Shown piece after piece: positions 17,906 through 26,962 of a stretch of 64,000 bases of DNA. A program made the translations under genes and the position numbers. The notes under the pieces are model-generated. The model made no database searches and was not told where the DNA came from. It saw only the letters and a program-made list of their open reading frames with translations. Position 1 is the first letter of the stretch. Every line of letters begins with the position of its first letter. The stretch is from JAGPUQ01 sp963708735 (GTDB lineage Bacteria; Pseudomonadota; Gammaproteobacteria; Pseudomonadales; Porticoccaceae), in NCBI GenBank assembly GCA_963708735.1, contig CAVPTW010000005.1, positions 124,001 to 188,000 of the forward strand, written 5' to 3'.

Positions 17906-19348
17906 TCAACCAGCATCGCCGAGTCCGTGGCGCCGGGCGACCGTCTCGCCCCAGGCCTGTAATTCCTCCAGCAAAGCTCGCCGCGCGGAATCGGCCGGTT
18001 GCTGCGCCAACTGCGACAATTCGGCGCGAAATGCCGCGAGGCCGAGATAGCCCGACGTCGGATCGGTCAGACGCCAGCGGCAAAAATCACTCCAGTTTTC
18101 CTGCTCAACGGAGGTCAGCGTCGCGGGGAAATACCGCGCACGATAGCGAAACAACAGTTCCCGGTAGCGGGGATCGCGAAACGCCAACCGCGCCGGATCG
18201 AGCTCCGCCCCACGACCCGTGCGCACCGCAGCCAGCAAGCCGCGTTCGGCGTCGGGGAGAAATCCGGCATAGAGCGCTGTCTCGGCGTCCACGGGCGCCG
18301 GCATGGCCTGTGGCGCGAACACCTGCGCCAGCTTGGCGGTGAGATCGACCGCCAGCAACTTGTGCCAGTTGGTTTCACAGCGACCCAGATCGATGCCGAG
18401 CCGGCGCGCGGCGGCCGCATCCAGCAATTTCGGCGTCGCCACCACCGGGCAGCGATTGAGGTGGATCGCCTTGAGCGGCAGACGTTCGATTCCCGCCGCA
18501 AGCTCAGCCGCCGGCGTGAACACCCGCGCACGGATCGCCTCTGCATCCAGGGCGATCAGCGCATCGGCGTCGCCCAAGAGATCGAAACAGATCACGGCAT
18601 TGGCGTTCGCCGGGTGCCGGGCGAGCGGCAGCACCAGGGCGGTATAACCCCGCTCCCGGGGCAAACGGCCGGACACGTGCAACACCGGGCGCCGCCGGGC
18701 GGGATCGAGGAGCGGCAGCAGCTGGCGCTTGTGGCGATGCGTGTAGACATAGCGGTAAAGCTCGGGCTGGCACTCCCTTACCCGACGCGCCAACGCAATG
18801 GTGGCCAGCACGTCGGACAGCGCATCATGAGCCTTGTCGTGGACGATACCGTTGGCGGCCGCCAGATCCTCGAGGCGAAAGCTGGAACTGCCATCCTCCC
18901 GATCGGGCCAGTTCATGCCTTCCGGCCGCAGCGCCCGCGCCAGCCGCAGCATGTCGATGATGTCCCAGCGCGAGTTGCCGCCGCGCCACTCCCGCTCGTA
19001 GGGATCATGGAAATTACGGTAGAGCAGGAAGCGCGTGAACTCGTCGTCGAAGCGGAGGCTGTTGTAGCCGACGCCGCAGGTGCCCGGCGCCCCCAGCTCG
19101 GTGACGACACGGGCGGCGAACTCGGGTTCCGCGACACCTTCACGCGCGGCCTTCTGCGGGGTGATTCCGGTCAGTAGACAGGCGGCGGGCTGGGGCAACA
19201 GATCCGGATCCGGCTGGCAGTACAGGCGCAATGGCGTGCCGACCAGCTCCAGGTTTTCGTCGGTACGCACACCGGCAAATTGCAGTGGTCGATCCCGTGC
19301 CGGATCAATGCCGCTGGTCTCGTAATCATGCCAGTAGAGGGTTGTCAT
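17906..19348 (-). CDS. sbcB: Exodeoxyribonuclease I
   Basis: A 480-residue DEDDh exonuclease of normal SbcB length. The first acidic motif is DYETSG at residues 8-13; GYNSLRFDDEF (about residue 98) and HDALSDVLATI (about residue 180) supply the others. The SH3-like and C-terminal helical regions follow to the LQAWGETVARRHG end. It degrades single-stranded DNA 3' to 5' in recombination and mismatch repair. It is 43 nt upstream of pyrB on the same strand. Confidence 0.95.
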   Translation of the reverse strand: MTTLYWHDYETSGIDPARDRPLQFAGVRTDENLELVGTPLRLYCQPDPDLLPQPAACLLTGITPQKAAREGVAEPEFAARVVTELGAPGTCGVGYNSLRFDDEFTRFLLYRNFHDPYEREWRGGNSRWDIIDMLRLARALRPEGMNWPDREDGSSSFRLEDLAAANGIVHDKAHDALSDVLATIALARRVRECQPELYRYVYTHRHKRQLLPLLDPARRRPVLHVSGRLPRERGYTALVLPLARHPANANAVICFDLLGDADALIALDAEAIRARVFTPAAELAAGIERLPLKAIHLNRCPVVATPKLLDAAAARRLGIDLGRCETNWHKLLAVDLTAKLAQVFAPQAMPAPVDAETALYAGFLPDAERGLLAAVRTGRGAELDPARLAFRDPRYRELLFRYRARYFPATLTSVEQENWSDFCRWRLTDPTSGYLGLAAFRAELSQLAQQPADSARRALLEELQAWGETVARRHGLGDAG

Positions 19349-19405
19349 CCGCAGGCTCGCCCGCTATCGCATTCGAGGGTTTCCAGCCGGTCCGGTCCCC
19401 ATACA

Positions 19406-19431
19406 ACAACGGCGCCCGCAGGCGCCGTTGT
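19406..19431 (-). terminator. Hairpin downstream of the OmpA-family gene
   Basis: An 11-bp stem (ACAACGGCGCC with GGCGCCGTTGT) and a CGCA loop lie 25 nt past the OmpA-family stop. On the minus strand it is followed by the moderately T-rich TGTAT, so it is probably a terminator of medium strength. Confidence 0.6.
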
Positions 19432-19455
19432 CGATCACTTCACCGGATGATTGGC

Positions 19456-20478
19456 CTAGTTAGGCGTCACTTCCGAATAGCTCAACTCCCCGATCACGCG
19501 CCGGTTTTTCGCACGGCCTTCGGCGGTCGCGTTATCCGCGATGGGCCGACTCTCGCCGTAGCCAACCGTGGAAATGCGGTTCGCCGCGATGCCATAGTCC
19601 TTGGCCAGCTTGGCCTTGACCGCAGCCACACGACGCTCCGAGAGCTTTTGGTTGTAGGCGTCGCTGCCGATCGAATCCGTGTGGCCTTCCAGCACCAGTT
19701 CGATGTCGTCATGGGCTTTCATCGCGTTGGCAACGGCTTGCAGCTCATCACCGTAGATCGCGCGAACATCCGCCTTGTTGAACTCGAACAACACATTCAA
19801 CTTCACCGTGATGGTGCGCTTGTCGGGCGCCACGACAGGCTCCGATGCCGGTGCTACTGCCGTCGGCTTGGCAGCCGGCATCGGAGTTGCCTGAGTGACC
19901 GCCACCGGTTTCGGGCCGTTGAAATAATAGTTGAGCGCCAGATTCAGGGAGGCATCGACCGCTTTGTTGTCACTTTGCCGTACCTTGTACATGCCACGCA
20001 CATCCCCGCGGACCTCGAAGTGATCGGAGATCATTTTGGAGAGGCCGAGACCGGCGCCAACGTCCCAGCTGTGCTCGTCTTTGCTGCCATCGGTGAGGTA
20101 GGGTGAACAGCAGCCCTGCTTGTTCAGGTCAAGGTACGTGATGTCCGCGACAAAGTACGGCCGCCATTCCTTGCTGTCGGGGTTGGCCTCGCCAAACCAG
20201 TAATACACATCGAGTTTGCCGATGTCGAGCCGCTCGCCGGTATCGCCGGAGATATCCCTGCCGAGATTCGCCTCAAGTGCCCAGTCGTTGAAAAACCGGT
20301 AACCGAGATTGACAGTACCAACTCCGGAGAGTTGAGAGCCGCCAACGAAGCGTGTGCTGTCCAGGTAGTACCCGGACGCCGTGCCACCAATATAGGCTCC
20401 TTCGTTGGCCTGTACGTGACCCGCAAGTCCAGCAGTCAGCGCAACGGCCCCCGCCATCGCAATCAGTTTGTTCTTCAT
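19456..20478 (-). CDS. OmpA-family outer membrane protein
   Basis: A 340-residue protein with a signal peptide ending at about VQA-NEG, an N-terminal eight-strand beta-barrel-like domain (alternating aromatic strands to about residue 175), a Pro/Ala/Thr-rich hinge and a C-terminal OmpA peptidoglycan-binding domain with EGHTDSIG, LSERRA-type and NRRV motifs. It would tether the outer membrane to the wall. The start at 20478 is chosen because GGAGGAA lies 7 nt upstream; the in-frame GTG two codons earlier abuts that site. A CC pair in the barrel (QGCCSP) is unusual. Confidence 0.92.
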   Translation of the reverse strand: MKNKLIAMAGAVALTAGLAGHVQANEGAYIGGTASGYYLDSTRFVGGSQLSGVGTVNLGYRFFNDWALEANLGRDISGDTGERLDIGKLDVYYWFGEANPDSKEWRPYFVADITYLDLNKQGCCSPYLTDGSKDEHSWDVGAGLGLSKMISDHFEVRGDVRGMYKVRQSDNKAVDASLNLALNYYFNGPKPVAVTQATPMPAAKPTAVAPASEPVVAPDKRTITVKLNVLFEFNKADVRAIYGDELQAVANAMKAHDDIELVLEGHTDSIGSDAYNQKLSERRVAAVKAKLAKDYGIAANRISTVGYGESRPIADNATAEGRAKNRRVIGELSYSEVTPN

Positions 20479-20734
20479 AGCCACTTCCTCCAGTTAAATA
20501 CACTCCTTGACCCTCGCCCGAGTGAGTTCAGCGAAGACTTCAAGACATGTCAGCCACCCATTTTTCATCTTGCCACAATGAAGATTAACACTCCATTAAG
20601 CGAATTCTCCCACAGGCGCCCACAACAGACCATCAAAGCCGGCCTTGCCGAGCATGCGCAGCACCCAGACTTTAGCAATTAATCGTCATATTACCGGCGC
20701 TTCAAACTGTCTATGTGACCTGCGTCGCAATCCA

Positions 20735-22252
20735 TCAGCGAACCACCACCCGACGCGATTCAATTACCCTATGCCAGTGTTCGGGTCCCGTGATATGCAC
20801 CGATTCCCCCCGGCTATCTACCGCCACCGTTACCGGCATATCGCGCACCTCGAATTCGTAGATGGCCTCCATGCCCAGCTCGGGAAACGCCACTACCCGC
20901 GCCGCAGTGATGGCCTTTGACACCAGGTAGGCCGCGCCGCCGACCGCCATGAGGTACACGGCGCGGTTGTCCCGGATCGCCGCAATCGCGGCGGGACCAC
21001 GCTCGGATTTTCCCACCATGCCGAGCAGCCCCGTCTGTTCCAGCATCATGCGCGTGAATTTGTCCATGCGGGTTGCGGTGGTGGGACCGGCGGGGCCGAC
21101 CACTTCGTCGCCGACCGGGTCCACCGGTCCCACGTAATAAATGAAGCGCCCGCGAAAATCGACCGGCAGGGGTTCACCCGCCGCCAGCAGATCGGCGATT
21201 TTCTTGTGTGCCGCATCGCGCCCGGTGAGCAGTTTCCCCGACAACAGCACGGTGTCCCCCGGCTGCCAGCTCAGCACATCCTCAGCGGTAATCCGGTCCA
21301 GATCGACGCGACGCACGTTCGCGCCCACTTCCCAGGCCACCTCGGGCCAGTCTTCCATGCGCGGCGGCTGGAGCCGGGCCGGACCCGAGCCGTCGAGCAC
21401 GAAATGGGTGTGGCGGGTGGCGGCACAGTTGGGGATCACCGCCACGGCCTTGTTGGCGGCATGGGTCGGATAATCCTTCACTTTGACGTCCAGGACCGTG
21501 GTGAGCCCACCGAGACCCTGGGCGCCGATGCCGAGATCGTTCACCTTGTCCATCAATTCCAGCCGCAGGGTCTCGGCGCGGTTGCGGGCGCCGCGCGCGC
21601 GCAGATCCTGGATGTCGATGGGATCGAGCAGCGCTTCCTTGGCGAGCAGCATCGCCTTCTCGGCGGTACCGCCGATACCGATGCCGAGCATGCCGGGCGG
21701 ACACCAGCCGGCACCCATCTTGGGCACCTGTTCCAGCACCCAGTCCACCACCGAATCGGAGGGGTTGAGCATCGCAAATTTGGCCTTGGCCTCGGAGCCG
21801 CCGCCCTTGGCCGCGACGTGGACCTCGAGCGTGTCGCCAGGCACCAGCTCGCAATGGATCACTGCGGGCGTATTGTCACCGGTGTTGCGGCGCGCGCCGT
21901 CGGGGTCTTCCAGGATCGACGCGCGCAGCACATTGTCCGGATTCAGATAGGCTCTCCGCACGCCCTCGTTCACCATGTCGGCGACGGACAGTTGGGCGTC
22001 CCAACGCAGATTCATGCCCACCTTCAAAAACACCGTCACGATGCCCGTATCCTGACAGATGGGCCGATGGCCGAGCGCGCACATGCGCGAATTGACCAGA
22101 ATCTGCGCCAGTGCATCCCGGGCCGCCGGTGCTTCCTCGCGCTGATAGGCGGCATACATCGCCTGAATGAAATCGACGGGGTGGTAATAGGAAATGAACT
22201 GGAGGGCATCGGCGATGCTGGTGATGAGGTCGTCCTGGCGGATAGTGGTCAT
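20735..22252 (-). CDS. Fumarate hydratase class I
   Basis: A 505-residue iron-sulfur fumarase (FumA/FumB type) interconverting fumarate and malate in the TCA cycle. Both usual domains are fused: the alpha region with ICQDTG (about residue 105), a GWCPPGMLGIGIGGT segment and NCAATRHTHF, then the beta region from about residue 330 with GPTTATRMD and the MVGKSERG segment. The cysteines in those segments fit the three 4Fe-4S ligands. GAGGAG precedes the start. A typical class I enzyme is oxygen-sensitive; no class II fumC lies in the window. Confidence 0.95.
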   Translation of the reverse strand: MTTIRQDDLITSIADALQFISYYHPVDFIQAMYAAYQREEAPAARDALAQILVNSRMCALGHRPICQDTGIVTVFLKVGMNLRWDAQLSVADMVNEGVRRAYLNPDNVLRASILEDPDGARRNTGDNTPAVIHCELVPGDTLEVHVAAKGGGSEAKAKFAMLNPSDSVVDWVLEQVPKMGAGWCPPGMLGIGIGGTAEKAMLLAKEALLDPIDIQDLRARGARNRAETLRLELMDKVNDLGIGAQGLGGLTTVLDVKVKDYPTHAANKAVAVIPNCAATRHTHFVLDGSGPARLQPPRMEDWPEVAWEVGANVRRVDLDRITAEDVLSWQPGDTVLLSGKLLTGRDAAHKKIADLLAAGEPLPVDFRGRFIYYVGPVDPVGDEVVGPAGPTTATRMDKFTRMMLEQTGLLGMVGKSERGPAAIAAIRDNRAVYLMAVGGAAYLVSKAITAARVVAFPELGMEAIYEFEVRDMPVTVAVDSRGESVHITGPEHWHRVIESRRVVVR

Positions 22253-22392
22253 CGATAACTCCTCGCAGGGTTCCGGGTCATCCCGGTGTGCATGGTTGCG
22301 GGTCGCCCAAGGAAAAAGGACGGCAGGATAATGAATCCGTGCGCTACCGGCCAGCTACGGACCCGGCGGGTCCACGCCGACGGGAATCCGGA

Positions 22393-23166
22393 TCAGGGAG
22401 TCGCGAGCTGCTCCCGCATCGCGCGCAGTTGCAGATTGGTTTCGCGACGGAAGGTCTCGATAGCGGCCAGCGCCTGGCGGTTGTCGGACGCGCTCTTCGC
22501 CACGCTGTCGCGCATCCCCCGCATCTGTTCGTCGAGCTTGGCGACTGCACTGCGACTGGCCTGAACCTGGGTGCGCAATTCATCCAGCCCGGCGCTGACG
22601 GCGAGACTCTCGCGCTTGACGCTGTCGACACTGGCGGCGAGCGCCGCAAGCTCGGATTTCATTGCCGCTACCGCGGCTTTCGCCGCCTCCGCGTCATTGC
22701 TGGAGCGGGCGAGCGCCTGCGTGGCCTGCTTCAGTTCCGCCTGGAGACTGGCGAGTGCTTTGCCTTGCTGCTCAATGGCCGGGCGATTGCGGTCGTTGGT
22801 GATACTCCAGAGCTTCTTGATCTCAGCTCCGTTCGCGTCCAGCGCTGTATCCAGCGCCTTGAGCTGCGACGCCAGAGTGGCGCCGGATTCATTCAGGGAT
22901 TGGCCGGTGGATTCAAGTCGCGACTGAAGCTCGGTAAAGCGGGCGGCGAGGTCGCGCTGAGCGAGACTCTGGGACCAGGAAAACCAGGCGAGCCCCGCCA
23001 CCAGCAGCGCCAGCGACAGCGTCATCGCCTTCCAGAACCCGCCGCCGGCGGCGCCGGTCGCCGGCCCGACTTCCCCCCTCCGGGGTGGTGGCGCTTCGTG
23101 GTAGCCGGGGCGCTCGTCAGGCTCTGCAAACAGGGGTTCAGCAGAGTCGAATCGCTCGTCATTCAT
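22393..23166 (-). CDS. Uncharacterised single-pass membrane protein with long coiled coil
   Basis: I do not recognise this 257-residue protein. It has an acidic and proline-rich cytoplasmic N-terminus (residues 1-44), one membrane segment (about residues 45-65, ending LAWFSWSQ), then about 190 residues of Ala/Leu/Lys/Glu heptad-like sequence with no cysteine, typical of an extended coiled coil in the periplasm. It follows the PuuD-like gene on the same strand, separated by a strong terminator, so it has its own transcript. The topology resembles structural or septum-associated proteins, but nothing fixes a role. Confidence 0.75.
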   Translation of the reverse strand: MNDERFDSAEPLFAEPDERPGYHEAPPPRRGEVGPATGAAGGGFWKAMTLSLALLVAGLAWFSWSQSLAQRDLAARFTELQSRLESTGQSLNESGATLASQLKALDTALDANGAEIKKLWSITNDRNRPAIEQQGKALASLQAELKQATQALARSSNDAEAAKAAVAAMKSELAALAASVDSVKRESLAVSAGLDELRTQVQASRSAVAKLDEQMRGMRDSVAKSASDNRQALAAIETFRRETNLQLRAMREQLATP

Positions 23167-23214
23167 ACGCGTACTTCCGTTGCCCCTGGAAAGCGCGGAT
23201 TATACTCTGGGCAC

Positions 23215-23246
23215 AAAAAAGCCGGCCGCGAACGGCCGGCTTTTTT
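23215..23246. terminator. Strong bidirectional intrinsic terminator
   Basis: A GC-only 8-bp stem (GCCGGCCG with CGGCCGGC, CGAA loop, 23221-23240) is flanked by six A on the left and six T on the right. It ends the leftward PuuD-like transcript. Confidence 0.9.
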
Positions 23247-23264
23247 GTGGCTTGCGTGGCGGAC

Positions 23265-23915
23265 TTAGAGGAGTTGCAAGAGACCCGCCAGCACCACCGT
23301 CAGACCAATGCTGCTATGGATCACGCCCTTCACCGTGGTCATGGGGCCCTGCTTGCCCACCAGGGCATTGATTTCCAGCGCCACGATGATCGCCAGCGCA
23401 ATGTAGAGCCCGACGCCACCGCCGTTCGCCGCCAGAATATGGTCGTTGGTGTAACCCATATGGGGGGACGCCAGCATGAAATAGGCCATGGGGCCCGAAA
23501 ACAGGACATTGGTACGCGATGCCAGCAGCGCCTTGGCGCCGGCGGCAGCGGCGTCACCGCCCTTGACGATGCCCAGAGCGATTTTCTGGTTGGGCCAGAT
23601 AACCAGCCAGACATTCAGGAACATCAGGGTACCGAGCGTCGCACCGGTGATAATGAAGTCGTTGAGCACCTTGAGCTGCGTCACACCCACCAGCAGCACC
23701 ACGCCGGTGATGAAGGTGAACATGGCTCCCCACCGGAACCACCACAGCGCGCGTGGTGCAAGCTTCGCCTTCGCATCGCCCAGCGCTTCCGGAACGGCCT
23801 CCTTGAAATAGGCGCCCTGCACGAAATTGAAGTAGTACAGCATGCCGATCCAGGTGATCCCGAACAGCACATGCCCCCAGCGAAACAGGAAGTTCACGAA
23901 ACTCATCATGTCCAT
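23265..23915 (-). CDS. PuuD-like integral membrane protein (urate hydroxylase family domain)
   Basis: A 216-residue, very hydrophobic protein with about six membrane segments. It opens with FLFRWGHVLFGITWIGMLYY and continues with ALWWFRWGAMFTFITG, which I associate with the membrane domain of PuuD-type urate oxidases. The C-terminal cytochrome c domain found in full PuuD proteins is absent, and no purine catabolism gene lies nearby, so urate oxidation is not established. The ATG at 23915 has AAGGTGG 5 nt upstream. An open frame runs further upstream through a 12-bp repeat but is unlikely to be translated. Confidence 0.75.
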   Translation of the reverse strand: MDMMSFVNFLFRWGHVLFGITWIGMLYYFNFVQGAYFKEAVPEALGDAKAKLAPRALWWFRWGAMFTFITGVVLLVGVTQLKVLNDFIITGATLGTLMFLNVWLVIWPNQKIALGIVKGGDAAAAGAKALLASRTNVLFSGPMAYFMLASPHMGYTNDHILAANGGGVGLYIALAIIVALEINALVGKQGPMTTVKGVIHSSIGLTVVLAGLLQLL

Positions 23916-23942
23916 AATGCCACCTTGTCGTTGCTTGAGTTG

Positions 23943-23978
23943 TTGTTGCTTGCGTTGTTGCTTGCGTTGTTGCTTGAG
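23943..23978. repeat. 12-bp tandem repeat upstream of the PuuD-like gene
   Basis: Three head-to-tail units of TTGTTGCTTGCG, the last ending GAG, with degenerate half units on both sides. It lies 28 nt upstream of the start codon, in the presumed leader. The rest of the 307-base gap up to the groEL stop holds only the groEL terminator. Confidence 0.8.
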
Positions 23979-24155
23979 TCGTCGTTGCGTGAATTGTAGC
24001 CGCTTCCGTTGTGGTCCGAGGCATCGCGACGAAACCGGTCCGGCTGGATGCGCGAATTCCCCGATGCCATGGCTGTTCCCGCAAGCGCTCACCAATTCTA
24101 GTCAGAAAATCCGTCGGTAAACACCTCATACCGATCCAACCGGCCTTGATACAGA

Positions 24156-24186
24156 CAAAAAAAACCCCGCGCCGAAGCGCGGGGTT
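24156..24186 (-). terminator. groEL terminator
   Basis: A 10-bp stem (AACCCCGCGC with GCGCGGGGTT, CGAA loop) 36 nt past the groEL stop is followed on the minus strand by an uninterrupted T run. It is a classical strong intrinsic terminator. Confidence 0.92.
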
Positions 24187-24222
24187 CACGACCTGGGGTC
24201 AAGTCGGCAGAGAGGAATGACC

Positions 24223-25890
24223 TTACATCATGCCGCCCATGCCGCCCATGCCACCCATACCGCCCATGCCGCCCATGCCGCCCATATCGGGCATGCCGCC
24301 GCTGGCTTTGTCTTCGGGAACTTCCGACACCATGGCTTCGGTGGTGATCATCAGGCCGGCGATGGAAGCCGCGCCCTGGAGCGCCGTGCGGGTGACCTTC
24401 GCGGGATCCAGGATGCCCATGGCCACCATGTCGCCATACTCGCCGGTGGCAGCGTTGTAGCCAAAGTTGCCCTTGCCCTGCTTGATCTTGTCGACCACAA
24501 CCGAGGCTTCCGCACCGGCGTTGGCGACGATCTGGCGCAGCGGCGATTCCATGGCGCGGATGGCGATGCCGATACCCACGGTCTGGTCGTCGTTGTCGCC
24601 CTTGAGGTTGGCGATGGCCTGCACGGCACGGATCAGTGCCACGCCGCCGCCGGCCACCACGCCTTCTTCGACCGCGGCGCGAGTGGAGTGCAGTGCATCC
24701 TCGACACGGGCTTTCTTCTCTTTCATTTCCACTTCTGTCGCCGCGCCGACCTTGATGACGGCAACACCGCCGGCCAGCTTGGCCAGACGCTCTTGCAGTT
24801 TTTCACGGTCGTAGTCGGAACTGGTGTCCTCGATCTCGGCACGAATCTGCTTGATACGCCCCTTGATGTCGTCCTGGGAACCGGCACCATCGACGATGGT
24901 GGTGTTCTCCTTGGTCATGCTGATGCGCTTGGCCTGGCCGAGGTGCTCCAGAGTTGCACTGTCGAGGCTCAGACCGACTTCCTCGGAGATCACCGTTGCG
25001 CCGGTGAGTACCGCGATGTCCTGCAACATGGCCTTGCGGCGGTCACCAAAGCCGGGCGCCTTGCAGGCAGCCACCTTGACGATGCCGCGAATGTTGTTGA
25101 CGACCAGCGTGGCCAGGGCCTCGCCCTCGACATCTTCCGCGACCACGACCAGGGGTTTGCCGGACTTGGCGACGCCTTCCAGCAGCGGCAGCATGTCGCG
25201 GATATTGGAGATCTTGGTGTCGGCCAGCAGGATGTAGGGAGAATCCAGCTCGACGCTCATGCTCTCCTGGGTATTGATGAAATAAGGCGATAGATAGCCG
25301 CGATCGAACTGCATGCCCTCGACGATATCGAGCGCGTTCTCGAGGCCGGAACCTTCTTCAACCGTGATCACGCCTTCCTTGCCGACCTTGTCCATCGCCT
25401 CGGCGATGATCTTGCCGACCTGTTCGTCGCTGTTGGCGGAAATGGTGCCCACCTGGGCGATTTCCTTGGTATCCGAACAGGGCTTGGCCAGCTTGCCGAT
25501 TTCGATGACGGCTGCCGCCACGGCCTTGTCGATGCCGCGCTTGAGATCCATGGGATTCATGCCGGCGGCGACGGATTTCAAACCTTCGTTAAGAATCGAT
25601 TGCGCCAATACGGTCGCGGTGGTGGTGCCGTCGCCCGCTTCGTCGGAAGACTTGCTCGCGACTTCCTTGACCATCTGCGCGCCCATGTTTTCGAACTTGT
25701 CCTTGAGTTCGATTTCCTTGGCGACGGAAACGCCGTCCTTGGTGACGGTGGGGGCGCCGAAGGCCTTGTCGAGCACCACATTGCGGCCCTTGGGTCCGAG
25801 GGTGACGCGCACCGCATCGGCCAGCACATTGACGCCAGCCAGCATTTTTCTGCGGGCGGCGTCGCCAAATTTCACTTCTTTAGCAGCCAT
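24223..25890 (-). CDS. groL: Chaperonin GroEL (Hsp60)
   Basis: A 555-residue GroEL subunit, starting at MAAKEVKFG and ending in the characteristic GGM repeat tail. The ATP site segment GDGTTTATVLA (about residue 86) and the GGGVALIRA segment (about residue 414) are intact. Fourteen subunits form the folding chamber closed by GroES. The ATG at 25890 is preceded by GAAGGA; a GTG/ATG-like start six codons earlier is not conserved. It follows groES by 50 nt in the usual groES-groEL operon. Confidence 0.99.
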   Translation of the reverse strand: MAAKEVKFGDAARRKMLAGVNVLADAVRVTLGPKGRNVVLDKAFGAPTVTKDGVSVAKEIELKDKFENMGAQMVKEVASKSSDEAGDGTTTATVLAQSILNEGLKSVAAGMNPMDLKRGIDKAVAAAVIEIGKLAKPCSDTKEIAQVGTISANSDEQVGKIIAEAMDKVGKEGVITVEEGSGLENALDIVEGMQFDRGYLSPYFINTQESMSVELDSPYILLADTKISNIRDMLPLLEGVAKSGKPLVVVAEDVEGEALATLVVNNIRGIVKVAACKAPGFGDRRKAMLQDIAVLTGATVISEEVGLSLDSATLEHLGQAKRISMTKENTTIVDGAGSQDDIKGRIKQIRAEIEDTSSDYDREKLQERLAKLAGGVAVIKVGAATEVEMKEKKARVEDALHSTRAAVEEGVVAGGGVALIRAVQAIANLKGDNDDQTVGIGIAIRAMESPLRQIVANAGAEASVVVDKIKQGKGNFGYNAATGEYGDMVAMGILDPAKVTRTALQGAASIAGLMITTEAMVSEVPEDKASGGMPDMGGMGGMGGMGGMGGMGGMM

Positions 25891-25940
25891 GATCTTTTCC
25901 TTCTCCAATAGTCAATGTTGAATCAGCGCAGATGCGCGGC

Positions 25941-26234
25941 TCAGTCGGTGATGACGCCAAAAATGTCGCTCTCGCGCATGACGATCAGCTCGCTGCCGTC
26001 GGTGTCTTCAACCGTGTTGCCGGCATAGGTTCCGAAAATCACCTTGTCGCCAACTTTCACATCCAGGGGGCGGATATCGCCTTTGTCATTGACAGTGCCG
26101 ATACCAACGGCGATCACTTCGCCCCGATTGGGCTTCTCTTTGGCTGAGCCAGGCAGCAGGATGCCACCAGCGGTTTTCTCTTCCTCAGCCTTGCGACGTA
26201 CGACCACGCGGTCGTGTAGGGGACGGATTTTCAT
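25941..26234 (-). CDS. groS: Co-chaperonin GroES (Hsp10)
   Basis: A 97-residue GroES with the mobile loop KAEEEKTAGGILLPGSAKEK and the GEVIAVGIG segment. Seven copies cap the GroEL ring during ATP-driven folding. It is the promoter-proximal gene of the operon, 71 nt downstream of a heat-shock-like promoter. Confidence 0.98.
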   Translation of the reverse strand: MKIRPLHDRVVVRRKAEEEKTAGGILLPGSAKEKPNRGEVIAVGIGTVNDKGDIRPLDVKVGDKVIFGTYAGNTVEDTDGSELIVMRESDIFGVITD

Positions 26235-26304
26235 TGCGGCTTCTTCTCCACTTGTCCTGAGTTATTGACCAAAAGAATCCGGGTCAGCCCGAAAACTTTG
26301 CCTG

Positions 26305-26332
26305 ATGTGGTGCCGGCCGCAAGAATTACAAG
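26305..26332 (-). promoter_or_regulatory. Candidate sigma-32 heat-shock promoter of groESL
   Basis: On the minus strand CTTGTAA (26326-26332) is followed, after exactly 13 nt, by CACCACAT (26305-26312). The E. coli sigma-32 consensus is CTTGAAA-N13-CCCCATNT, so six of seven and five of seven informative positions match. No CIRCE inverted repeat is seen. Confidence 0.6.
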
Positions 26333-26432
26333 AGCGGGTCGTTGAATTTCCCGCTGCTTGCAGCACGGCTCTGGCAGCGCCCCCTAGATTGGGCTGGCTC
26401 TGCCGATTTCAAGGCCCGCCACTGCGCACCGA

Positions 26433-26852
26433 TCAGTCTTCACGCTCGTACTCCCCCTCGATGACCCGGGAGTTGCGCGGTGCCTGCGCGTGCCCGGGGT
26501 GCGCCGAAGCCAGCAGGCGCCGCACCAGACGCGCCCGCAGCGGCGGGATCAGCGCCAGCAGCGCCAGCACGTCGGTCAGGAATCCCGGGATCAGCAGCAA
26601 CAGACCGGCCACCGCCAGCACCATGCCCTCCAGCACCGCTTCCGTCGGCTCCTCGCCATGCGCCATCCGGGCACGGACCCGCGCCAGGGTCTGGAAGCCC
26701 TGCCGGTTCAGGATGGCGATGCCCAGCATCGCCGCAAGCACCACCAGGCCGATCACGAGCCCGGCGCCGATGGCGGCGCCCACGCGAATGAGTACCCAGA
26801 GTTCGAGGATAGGAAAGATTACAAACAGCAACGGGAATAACGGCAAGGGCAA
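26433..26852 (-). CDS. fxsA: FxsA family membrane protein
   Basis: A protein of about 139 residues with N-terminal membrane helices (LFPLLFVIFPILELWVLIRVG), a central helical pair including GMVLAVAGLLLLIPGFLTD, and a charged C-terminal tail. This is the FxsA layout, whose E. coli member relieves F-plasmid exclusion of phage T7 when overproduced. The start is uncertain: no ATG fits and TTG at 26852 or 26846 is most likely. Being immediately before groESL matches the arrangement in several gammaproteobacteria. Confidence 0.85.
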   Translation of the reverse strand: MPLPLFPLLFVIFPILELWVLIRVGAAIGAGLVIGLVVLAAMLGIAILNRQGFQTLARVRARMAHGEEPTEAVLEGMVLAVAGLLLLIPGFLTDVLALLALIPPLRARLVRRLLASAHPGHAQAPRNSRVIEGEYERED

Positions 26853-26962
26853 TCCGCGGGTTGGCGTGCGAAATGAAGTGGGGGCGCGGGACCGGCTTTG
26901 CAACCCCGCTGGCGGGCCGATCCGCAATTCAGTAAGGTGGCCGCTTTGCTGCGCCCACTCCC

